Source: a virus. From it: a DNA stretch of 22,397 nt. The translations under genes were made by a program, and so were the position numbers. The DNA lies in IMG/VR virus record IMGVR_UViG_3300012936_000199, positions 1 through 22,397 of that record; one strand, written 5' to 3'. The notes beneath the pieces are model-generated. The model was given only the letters and a program-made list of their open reading frames with translations. It did not search any database and had not been told where the DNA came from. Of this stretch, positions 14,401 through 19,598 are shown in pieces. The number at the start of each line of letters is the position of its first letter. Within the stretch, counting starts at the first letter, position 1.

Positions 14401-17113
14401 GATTGAGCCCACAGTTGACGTTGATGGTAACACAATCAACACAATGCCTACCCGCGTATGGGCTATCAAGCGTAGTCTAAACAGCTTCGCTCTAAAGGCA
14501 TCTCCTACTGGTAATGCAATCCGCGTTATCGGTAATGGTCAGGGCAACGAGCACCGTATCGGCATGACTAAGAAGAACGAAAAGACTATCATTACAGTTG
14601 ATGGTATCGTTCAGTCACCAATTGCTAATACAAACCTAGTCTACACCGTTGATGAGGCTCTAGATGCAACAGAAACCTTTGTTACACTAGCTGGTATTGG
14701 TACAATTCGTGCTGGTGATCTACTACGGATCGACGAAGAGATCCTCAACATTGTTGACGTAGGATTCTCTACAAGCTCTGTTGGACCAATCTCTAATACT
14801 GGTTCTATCCCTCTAGTTGAGGTTCAGCGTGGTTCAGTCGGTACATTGGCTGCAACACACAGCAACCAGTCCGAGGCTAAGCTACTCAAGGGAAGCTACA
14901 ACATCGTTGAGTCGGATATCGTCTTCACCCAGGCACCATCTGGTAAGGGCAACCTAAACATCAACGAATCCAACATGGTTGACCTAAACTCAACCTTCCA
15001 GGGACGTACTTTCCTCCAGAAAGAGTATGACCAGATCAAGATCTACGATGATATCAGCAACCAGTTTGATGGTATCAGCAATAAGTATGAGATCACTTTC
15101 AACGGTCAGCAGGTTGATGAAATCGAGAACGGAAGCGGCATTCTACTAATTAATGACGTTTACCAGACTCCAACCACAGAAAACAACGAGGGCAACAACT
15201 ACTTCTATGAGTATAACGATACTGTCGGTATCAACAGCGTTGTCTTCACTGGTATCACATCATCCAATGGTCAGAGAGTTGAGTCCCAGTTTGACGTCAA
15301 CCAGAACCAGATCCCCAGAGGTGGTCTAATCGTCTCCGTCGGTTCTAGTCCCGGTCTTGGCTATGCGCCTCTAGTTGGTGCTCTAGTCGATCCAACTGTA
15401 TCTAACGGCACGATCACCGCTATCAACTCACAAGAGAGAAGTGGTTCTACAACTGCAGTTCAGTATGCACGTTACAATAACATCAGTGGTGAGATGCTAG
15501 TCTCCCTCAAGGGAACGCAGGCTTCTGCTCCTGTATCCATCACGAATGCTACGTACACGAACATCTCTGGTCTACTTGTTATCGAGACAACCACATCACT
15601 ATCAAGCATCGGTTTGAATGCTGGTGATATCATTGAGTTGGCTGGATTAGTATTCCAGTGCGATCAAGGTTCCAAGGCATACCCAGATGAGGATCCACTA
15701 TTCGTAGTCGATACAGTCCTCGACGATAGGAAGTTCACTGTATTCGTCGGCGCATCTGAGTTTGAGCATACCTGGACAAGTGGTGGTACATTCCAGAAGT
15801 TTGAGCCCTTCTCATTCGACAAGGAGCTTCTAAATCCCAAGTTTGTATTCCTAGATGGTCTAACATTCTCCTGCCCATCAGGTACACCCAACAACTCAAC
15901 CACTATCTTCCCTGATACAACCAACCACCTCCCCGTCACCAGACGTGTTGACGCAGCTCACCTACTAATCTATGTTGGTGCTTCTGAGTTCCCACACTTC
16001 TATGAGTCTGGTGGTACCATCGGAGCGTTCACTAAGCTACGTCCCGGAAGAGGCTATAGGGAGACCGTGAAGGTGCTTGCAGTTGAAGAAGGTCACACAG
16101 GTGCCGAAGCCGTAATCGAAGGCATTCCAGGCGCAGGTGGCGTCCTCTCATTCAGCATTATCAGTGGTGGATCAGGCTATACCAACCCAAGCCTATTCGT
16201 TCCCGATCCTGATTACGCAAACCTACCTGTTGAGTGTGTCTTCAGACGCGATGGTACAACAGAAACCGGTAAGAATCTATTCGTTACTCTAACTGTTGGC
16301 GCAGCTAAGACAACTGCAATCGGTCGTTCTGAGTTCTTTGAGGTTGACTCCTTTGAGATCACTAACCAAGGTTATGGTTTCCAAGAGGGTGATATCCTAC
16401 AGATTCCTGATCTAGTTGTTGATGAGAGATTGAGTGCTCCTATCGAGCCATTCCAGCTCACAGTCACCAAGACATTCAACGACAACTTCACCGCATATAA
16501 CTTCGGTGAGCTTGATTACATCGACTCTATCAAGAAACTACAGAATGGTTTAAGAACCAGATTCCCACTAGAGTACAACGGTGAGCTACTATCCTTCGAG
16601 ATTGACCCCAATAACGAGGATTCTGCAGCTATCGAACCAGCAAACGTTCTATTGATCTTTGTTAACACCGTTCTACAGGTCCCCAATGAGAGTTACTTCT
16701 TCAAAGGTGGAACAACATTCCAGTTCCTAATTCCACCTCGCCCAGAAGATGACGTTGACGTTTACTTCTATCGCGGCAAGAGAGGCATTGACTCAGTTCA
16801 GGTTGATATCCCTGGCGAGAAGATCAAGCCTGGTGATGAGATTCAAGTTCGCAAGAACGATTCTTATGACCCAAGTAAGACTCAGGACATCAGAACTGTT
16901 ACTGAAATTATCGAATCAGATACAGTAAGGACCTCCATCTACGTTGGTAACAATGACTTGGATACCAATAACCCAAGACCAGTTGCATGGGACAAGCAGA
17001 AGCGTGACCTATTCATCTACGGTGAGCCTGTTACTAAGGTTCGCGACAGTCTTGAGAGTATCATCAAGCCAACTGCTGCGATTGTTAAGAGCTTCAACGT
17101 TAACGACAATTAG
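5453..17113 (+). CDS. Giant baseplate/tail structural protein in the gp7 position, 3886 aa, with YHYH-like domain
   Basis: It lies between genes 6 and 8, where T4 has gene 7 (1032 residues), so it is probably the gp7 counterpart and nearly four times as long. The N terminus (1-65; SQLPEFILSDSP, FYVSQEIQGGAVDL) and about 190-235 (SFFQSKGSEESIKILFKVLYGED) resemble the start of large cyanophage gp7-like proteins, as I recall them. A YHYH-like domain has H1234 and WAKDGNPIYGPFGY at 1240-1253. Beta-rich 'G-x-G-Y' modules lie near 735-800, 1075-1194, 1409-1447, 2033-2135 and 3530-3585. Two RG-type modules are at 72-150 and 3067-3137, and a tandem pair with VGASEF-x-H and SGGT at 3398-3449 and 3469-3525. 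No signal peptide or membrane helix is seen. The frame continues past the TAG stop for 288 codons. Leucine is mostly CTA. Confidence 0.85.
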   Translation: MIGTGFDVRVKIQDIVASQLPEFILSDSPLTDDFLRQFYVSQEIQGGAVDLASNLDQYLNLKDLTSTKSDDNFLTADVDSSQDIIRVTSTKGFPQEWGLLKVGDEIITYTGITTNSFTGAIRGFSGITAYAAPNDPSNLVFEATSAASHTAGDSVENLSSLFLKEFYNKLKFTFAPGFEDIDTSSDVNAANWIQNVRSFFQSKGSEESIKILFKVLYGEDPTVIDLEEYLIKPSFAEYNRADYAIAVPITGNPVDLLGKTVKQSNANILGSITQIEPFIRKGRVYYKIFYFVSNEELSKERKSFTVPGRTQVQRKWDSSQQTLTVDTTIGFSDTHSFVTADGTHFTYTDYTVNQFLGVTCADPNYVLEVGTEISDEVYVVGQNDKGEDVVLLLTGVVSDLEFEVDPILLQEDEEIFVDSLGENIQSERVTRNDQTFKEIVANSFVYNTSVRFDVDDVSGTVFTIKNSYLDKAFINVGDTVDILASGTNTVYASNKPVTEVSYENATITVEDITGVPLGANVDIRRNQKYANSSSAAIDYGNNAVLSNTLNLYDATDFDGTLFVATNSLPSYDIDIALTENIITDISASNLDNFNSLEGTYEIVRVPQDVNFLTGERVVYSVSGGAEPICDPGAYIVEVLSSRSFRLYASPSFIGTPSFIPLTLTTEPGEHIFTLESQKDRSINSQKKYVKIPLPQEGIYSSPDRTPEQIEDEATVALLTNGVEIKTPRGRDKVYYGPLTSVDVIFGGDDYSVITPPELTIADSTLENFGATASATAAMKGKLEKILIDPQDFDINRVFSITVTGGNSDGATAEPQIEERNRSITFDAREFVFGGGIDPINESITFPIDHNIQQGEPLTYNNRGNPSIPTGPFDGSNSNNGTTLANGGIYYPNILNSRSIEIYNTLEDLNAGINTVGFTSESSAFGIQSFDTELKPQIVSATITNDGGFFYNREIVIGRDGVSFAFSKFIYNDHGFETGEKVVYSGSGNRVVPLVRNQEYLVLKLDEHTFRLCEIGPDDDPTFDLDRHDYVVFENTGGASATHVISYPEIVAEVVVSSSSVPNPVVTATPYIRGEIERVYITGNGFYGSDIINFEKAPIIKVSEGEGAKLVPIISDGVLGSVQILSKGKNITDSPTITLVDPTGAGQGASLRAVVQGGEIVDVIIINGGFSYAPQSKIEVIDSNRRAILAARVRPLTVNNTLKEGFESLSGNRYTVLSYDRIIREDVYSDTGDEHSPIIGWAKDGNPIYGPFGYSEFDNANSEIRAMVSSYKESGSYIQGRPDELKYPIGFFIEDHRFEGDGDLDQYNGRYCKTPEFPNGIYAYFATVDPSDNSTTRPPVFPYFIGEFFRDSPSTEQDELPQSYSILNKPIYRNTFPYAVGNPFIGSEFIDQSYLTDIQTTVITDLNSGSVSDVSIVGAGRSYAVGDVAVFDTEEDGLSVRVSKIEGVNVERVSLDVLSYSREFTKIIRKDEDTVRVYIDGDHEYLDQDLVVISGLSTALEPLGGATKINVSRGQMSLYSPFRDSPFDGVFDIFVNSINENVSVGSSIVILNDEPGGGDEYLEVLNIFPVNKALRVRRTTGYGVTHPIGAPIVTVPNFFDIDNSTVEFRSEIDEEYFFNPIQSVGYGVETGVGITAVYRIGEIENVISIQTQAIFMPNNTFKKNEKVTFSKPASKDNIAAVDADGNTFIIPQIQSEFFIHKTAQNFVGLKTTKNSEPLLFSNPISISGQDSPEYSIKSQRKYEDCNLDRFSSLVQTSQDHLLRTGDIVDLEVISNRSRGDLNNPRVIVQFDDSRQLLIIDPQDADSVDFENNLIVLEDHNYRSGDLLFYQNPSTAIGGLISGRTYYVIVFDNDRFYLADTQFDTITGSELPINITSAGIGNNRFFKVNPEIRVISNNELVFDTSDASLDGYELTLFSDSALTEVMENNSKDSDFVIRRNDAGTRLFVRYSVNNPETFYYALTKDGILVEPNRDAPKHNSVTYNKSGYTSGGAITNLSERSFRFPLSVKPNTPIYSTTNENCILKYTTRSSNTLGPIAQVDIVSTGQNFTTLPEFISMQSATGTNAELRANTETIGTIAAYRIQNPGWGYYADTSLRPKGQIQPKVEFTDSDFITDIEILEGGKGYQTPPVPVIIDSVTREEVDAGSLTIQLQSSVIVDVEINLSPTGLSKNSHDLFVTDGDNGIPILSIIDIDNVSGRVIYEMQTPISGYNSYPFAVGDEVFVENVAGVDGQTTYLNSREIGYLFGKVVVALPTNPVVITVEYPEEYWDKIGNAIRDQDSFSTIVNKKNYPQFNVSQATAILVTGERLSYINEQGVVQDTDLIVEESNEAFFKVKGNFDIRVGDVLQGNVSGIIVTVTGFNRQACTFTTKSISRFANGWNDTIGFTNEESQALPDNDYYQNLSYSIKSTVEFDDLIGPVNKLVHPSGLKNFADTKIESTGSVSVSGVTTDTVTIDLIGLTDVADTPLRVDRINCWDLGYDDEVVNNRSTAVRFNALTDNKRLTDYFALQTNRVLLMDDISGEFIDADNSAEVVRYVDFDIADAPMVRVVGQIRNPLDDGIQLVESVILYEGANTTTLQKAVVSSLNDLGYGEIAGQDRSTLGRPTVRYTPYEDFLDTTDVDLKILSAQYVTDQNPQQQDIGYVRLASESGTVAPGQTATIHTTRNSAPAIAAYIQTRKDTARIEDLRYTEVYAFNGGGGDSYYAEYTFDTQATTGYSNSNSDLVFTSEDLSNNRVRLKITNNGTTSTKYDVKITEFTNQPVGSTVYRFKRGSIPTGTEKSINLISTYENTISSVPDITLLTLAANEFQTARCMVNVRGTRLNAIYQVMIANSAGSAYATAYPFIEEGNDGVGIGTFGAIQSGNDFELHFYPESGIPVESIQLVTYAEAFIRENDYRNYVDEPLNYGVVTENYYIKPYNAPFGNRRDRIRFELTSDGVPIYEKRFFPPTTVNDTTFSIPNHFFSSNEELYYLPGDSVDGPSAPLEIEPTVDVDGNTINTMPTRVWAIKRSLNSFALKASPTGNAIRVIGNGQGNEHRIGMTKKNEKTIITVDGIVQSPIANTNLVYTVDEALDATETFVTLAGIGTIRAGDLLRIDEEILNIVDVGFSTSSVGPISNTGSIPLVEVQRGSVGTLAATHSNQSEAKLLKGSYNIVESDIVFTQAPSGKGNLNINESNMVDLNSTFQGRTFLQKEYDQIKIYDDISNQFDGISNKYEITFNGQQVDEIENGSGILLINDVYQTPTTENNEGNNYFYEYNDTVGINSVVFTGITSSNGQRVESQFDVNQNQIPRGGLIVSVGSSPGLGYAPLVGALVDPTVSNGTITAINSQERSGSTTAVQYARYNNISGEMLVSLKGTQASAPVSITNATYTNISGLLVIETTTSLSSIGLNAGDIIELAGLVFQCDQGSKAYPDEDPLFVVDTVLDDRKFTVFVGASEFEHTWTSGGTFQKFEPFSFDKELLNPKFVFLDGLTFSCPSGTPNNSTTIFPDTTNHLPVTRRVDAAHLLIYVGASEFPHFYESGGTIGAFTKLRPGRGYRETVKVLAVEEGHTGAEAVIEGIPGAGGVLSFSIISGGSGYTNPSLFVPDPDYANLPVECVFRRDGTTETGKNLFVTLTVGAAKTTAIGRSEFFEVDSFEITNQGYGFQEGDILQIPDLVVDERLSAPIEPFQLTVTKTFNDNFTAYNFGELDYIDSIKKLQNGLRTRFPLEYNGELLSFEIDPNNEDSAAIEPANVLLIFVNTVLQVPNESYFFKGGTTFQFLIPPRPEDDVDVYFYRGKRGIDSVQVDIPGEKIKPGDEIQVRKNDSYDPSKTQDIRTVTEIIESDTVRTSIYVGNNDLDTNNPRPVAWDKQKRDLFIYGEPVTKVRDSLESIIKPTAAIVKSFNVNDN
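14651..14862 (+). other. Second copy of the RG-type structural module
   Basis: Residues 3067-3137 of the giant protein. D-A-T-E-T-F-V-T-L, then a G-D-L-L-R-I-D-E-E-I strand pair, then Q-R-G-S-V-G-T-L-A-A-T-H. The same order occurs near the N terminus (residues 72-150: K-V-G-D-E-I-I-T-Y-T, then I-R-G-F-S-G, then A-S-H-T). Confidence 0.5.
15644..16021 (+). repeat. Tandem protein-level repeat (VGASEF/SGGT) in the giant gene
   Basis: Unit 1 spans residues 3398-3449 and unit 2 spans 3469-3525. Both start G-L-[VT]-F-x-C-x-x-G, end in V-G-A-S-E-F-x-H and then S-G-G-T. Unit 2 has an extra loop (N-N-S-T-T-I-F-P-D-T-T). The pattern suggests a duplicated beta domain. Confidence 0.6.
17111..17113 (+). 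other. In-frame TAG interrupting the giant gene
   Basis: Codon 3887 is TAG. The same frame stays open for 288 more codons to TAA at 17978-17980. The codons between the TAG and the first possible start (ATT CTA CTA TCA AAC GTA GAC) have the CTA leucine bias of the gene itself, so they look like former or still translated coding sequence. Confidence 0.75.
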
Positions 17114-17134
17114 ATTCTACTATCAAACGTAGAC

Positions 17135-17980
17135 TTGTTTGAATACGAGGAGACACTAGGAACCGTCATTCCTTCCATCAAGGCTAGGGCATACAACCCA
17201 ACCGCAGGCGAGCCTGTAGAGCTACGGGTTGTAATGAACGGAGATCGCGTACAAGGCGTTGCTGTTCTAAACGCAGCAACCAACAGCGGTTACAGCAACG
17301 GTGATACCATCCGGTTCAACACATCACCAACAGGAGCCAGGGCACAAGCTAACCTACTCGTATCTGGTGGAAGAGTAACAGCCGTGGTAATGACTAATCA
17401 GGGCAGTGGTTATACCTCACCTCCTGGATTCGTCGTCTCAGATCCATCCCAAACATACGAGGATGTTAATGAGATTGGTAACATTGAGGGATGGTCCTCC
17501 ATCATCACTTCAATCACACCATCCTCCTCTGGTCCATTCAACCGGTCACTAATCATCGGCTATAAGACCGTTGATCCGCTGGTTCTATCAGGTGATCTAA
17601 AGCCAGGATACAGAATCTCCGTAACGAATACGTTTGTTGGCTCAGGCGTACAGGCATACGGATCTAACTCCTCAGACTTGATTTCCGTTGGTACTAATTA
17701 CCTAAACGCGGTATATCAAGTGGTTTCCAACTCACCAACTGCAAACGGCGGTACATTGACTGTTAACGTATCAGGAACTACTGATCTAAGTGGTGTAGCG
17801 TCATCCGGCGATAACCTAGGCGGATTCAGTTGGGGTAGATTGACTAACCTAACACGCGAGTTCCCACGGCAGTTTACAGTTGATCCAACAGCTTATACTG
17901 ACGACTTTGCGAACTACCCAACGTTGATCAGAACATCTGAGGGTCTACGTAACCGTGGAGGTCTAGGCAAAGAGGGCTAA
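17135..17980 (+). CDS. C-terminal continuation of the giant structural protein (split by TAG)
   Basis: An open frame of 281 codons from TTG 17135, in the same phase as the giant gene and directly after its TAG. The first in-frame ATG is 17234, which would drop 33 residues; neither start has a Shine-Dalgarno, so independent initiation is weakly supported. The product repeats the 'G-x-G-Y' module of the giant protein twice (NSGYSNGD at 50-57; GSGYTSPPGF at 90-99, after a G-A-R-A-Q-A-N strand). Its end (SWGRLTNLTREFPRQF, then a polar tail) looks like the C terminus of such large cyanophage structural proteins, as I recall them. Read through, the full product would be about 4175 residues. Best explanation: one gene broken by a nonsense change, a sequencing error or programmed read-through. 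A separate small gene is less likely. Confidence 0.65.
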   Translation: MFEYEETLGTVIPSIKARAYNPTAGEPVELRVVMNGDRVQGVAVLNAATNSGYSNGDTIRFNTSPTGARAQANLLVSGGRVTAVVMTNQGSGYTSPPGFVVSDPSQTYEDVNEIGNIEGWSSIITSITPSSSGPFNRSLIIGYKTVDPLVLSGDLKPGYRISVTNTFVGSGVQAYGSNSSDLISVGTNYLNAVYQVVSNSPTANGGTLTVNVSGTTDLSGVASSGDNLGGFSWGRLTNLTREFPRQFTVDPTAYTDDFANYPTLIRTSEGLRNRGGLGKEG

Positions 17981-17985
17981 AAAGT

Positions 17986-18041
17986 AGGGGGGCGATGAGC
18001 GTATAAATATCGATATAAAGGTATTTGCATCATTGCCCCCT
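17986..18041 (+). promoter_or_regulatory. Imperfect inverted repeat enclosing the gp8 late promoter
   Basis: AGGGGGGCGATGAGC (17986-18000) pairs with GCATCATTGCCCCCT (18027-18041), leaving two single-base bulges (G17992, A18029) and one G-T pair. The 26-base loop contains TATAAATA. The stem ends six bases before the gp8 ATG. A transcript started in the loop lacks the left arm and cannot fold this way; a read-through transcript can. No T-run follows, so it is not a standard terminator. Confidence 0.72.
18002..18009 (+). promoter_or_regulatory. 8: Late promoter TATAAATA for gp8
   Basis: A perfect T4 late promoter core in the gap before gene 8. With T4 spacing, transcription would begin near 18015 and give a leader of about 33 bases. 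The extended motif ATAAATATCGAT (18003-18014) is identical to 3097-3108 upstream of gp25. Confidence 0.82.
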
Positions 18042-18047
18042 TATACT

Positions 18048-19595
18048 ATGGCTGCTCTAATCACTGATGGCTTTCGTCTACTCAATGCAGACAATTTCAT
18101 TGAATCAGTAAGCGATCCAGATAATTCATACTATATTTTCGTCGGTCTTACCAACCCAGTTGGTAATGGCTACGGACGTACACCGGACTGGAATCAAGAT
18201 CCCCCAAGTCCAGAAGACAGTATTTCATACACCAGACACGTGTACGACACCATGCTTTACGGGAGACGTATTACTCCCGGTAACGTAAAGCGTGTTATTC
18301 GTCGTATCGACTGGAAGCGAGGAACTCGCTATGAGCAGTATCGTGATGACTATAGTGTAAATAATGTTTCTCCAAATACCGGTTCTACTCGTCTATATGA
18401 TGCAAACTACTACGTAGTAAATAGCGAGTTCCGTGTATATGTCTGCATTAGCAACGGTTCTAGTGGAGACAACCCCAAGGGCAATGGTTCTGAAGATGAG
18501 CCAAACTTTGTTGATACCGAACCATCCGTAGCAGGTAGCAGCGGCGACGGATATGTTTGGAAGTATCTATTCACAATTTCCCCTGCCGACGTTATCAAGT
18601 TTGATAGCACCGAGTATATTACCGTACCTAACGACTGGTTGACTACAACCACCCCACAGATCGTTGCTATTCGTGAGAGTGGCGATTCAGATCTAAATGA
18701 TAGCCAATTGAAGCACATCTACATCGATCAGAGTGGCGAAGGTTATTCAGGTACTGCAAACCAGGAAGTATCCATCATCGGTGACGGTGAAGGTGCTGAG
18801 GCTATTATTGACGTCAGTTCTGGTCGTATTACCCGCGCTCTAGTTTCTAAGGGCGGTAAGGGCTACACATGGGGTCTAGTTGACCTAGGTAACCTAAACC
18901 AGAACGCAACCAGAGCTGCTAAGTTGGATGTTATTATCCCTCCTTCAAAGGGTCATGGATATGATATCTACGAAGAGCTTGGTACCGATAAGGTTATTGT
19001 TTATGCTCGTTTTGACGACTCTACTCAAGACTTCCCAATCGACACCAAGTTTGCTCAGATTGGTCTAATCAAGAACCCAACTATCAAGAACACAACCAGC
19101 ATCTTCAGTGAGAATACTTTCACTGCTGCAGCTTCTATTAAGTTCACCTCCTTCACCGGTACTGTCCGGGTAGGTGACGTAATCGAGCAGGTTACTTCTA
19201 CAGGCATTGTCGCCAAAGGTTATGTTGCTTCATTCGATGAAAGCACACTAGTCTTGAAGTACACCCAAGATAGATCCCTATATTATAACCCACTAGTCTA
19301 CACAAACCAAGACTATATCGGTATTACAACTTCTGGTCATAAGGTTTCCTTTGAATCTTCAGCCAGTGCTATCACAACCGGCGATGGTTTTACTGGTGCG
19401 ATTGATACTTCCTTCTCTGGAAACACAATCACAGTGGGCAATAGGAACGTTGATTTGGGTAGCCAGTTCATAAATGGGCTCGCTGAATCAGAGATAAATA
19501 AACCTAGCGGAGAGATTTTATATCTCGACAACAGACCTGAGGTAACTAGGAATCCTCGTCAAAAGGAAGACGTTAAAATCATTTTGGAATTCTAA
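18048..19595 (+). CDS. 8: Baseplate wedge subunit gp8 (enlarged)
   Basis: The 515-residue product shares T4 gp8 landmarks: a short N-terminal helix and strand with Y-x-I-F-V-G (28-33), P-x-D-S (55-58), VIRRIDW (83-89; VIPRRDW in T4), YVVNSEFRVYVC (122-133), GDGYVWKYLF (167-176) and the C-terminal SGEILYLDNRP then QKEDVKIILEF (487-515). T4 gp8 has 334 residues. The extra length falls in two stretches, about 214-305, holding 'G-x-G-Y' repeats like those of the giant protein, and about 355-485. gp8 dimers connect the wedge core to the gp10/gp7 region in T4. I chose ATG 18048 over an in-frame TTG at 18033, which lies inside the upstream stem. It has its own late promoter. Confidence 0.93.
   Translation: MAALITDGFRLLNADNFIESVSDPDNSYYIFVGLTNPVGNGYGRTPDWNQDPPSPEDSISYTRHVYDTMLYGRRITPGNVKRVIRRIDWKRGTRYEQYRDDYSVNNVSPNTGSTRLYDANYYVVNSEFRVYVCISNGSSGDNPKGNGSEDEPNFVDTEPSVAGSSGDGYVWKYLFTISPADVIKFDSTEYITVPNDWLTTTTPQIVAIRESGDSDLNDSQLKHIYIDQSGEGYSGTANQEVSIIGDGEGAEAIIDVSSGRITRALVSKGGKGYTWGLVDLGNLNQNATRAAKLDVIIPPSKGHGYDIYEELGTDKVIVYARFDDSTQDFPIDTKFAQIGLIKNPTIKNTTSIFSENTFTAAASIKFTSFTGTVRVGDVIEQVTSTGIVAKGYVASFDESTLVLKYTQDRSLYYNPLVYTNQDYIGITTSGHKVSFESSASAITTGDGFTGAIDTSFSGNTITVGNRNVDLGSQFINGLAESEINKPSGEILYLDNRPEVTRNPRQKEDVKIILEF
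19493..19500 (+). promoter_or_regulatory. Possible internal late promoter near the end of gene 8
   Basis: GATAAATA inside gp8, 106 bases before the next start. It mirrors the GATAAATA 117 bases before the giant gene, in the 3' end of gene 6. Confidence 0.3.
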
Positions 19596-19598
19596 ACA

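Noticed and set aside
460-17113. Reassignment of TAG to a sense codon
   Set aside because: TAG appears to end the methyltransferase gene at 460-462, and the T4-like cyanophages I know use the standard bacterial code. It cannot be wholly excluded from this window.
17111-17119. Known leaky-stop context at the giant-gene TAG
   Set aside because: The following bases (ATT CTA) do not match the TAG-CAA-TTA type of read-through signal, so no specific mechanism is claimed.
18033-18047. TTG start adding five residues to gp8
   Set aside because: It lies inside the right arm of the stem, and ATG 18048 suits the N terminus of the gp8 family better.
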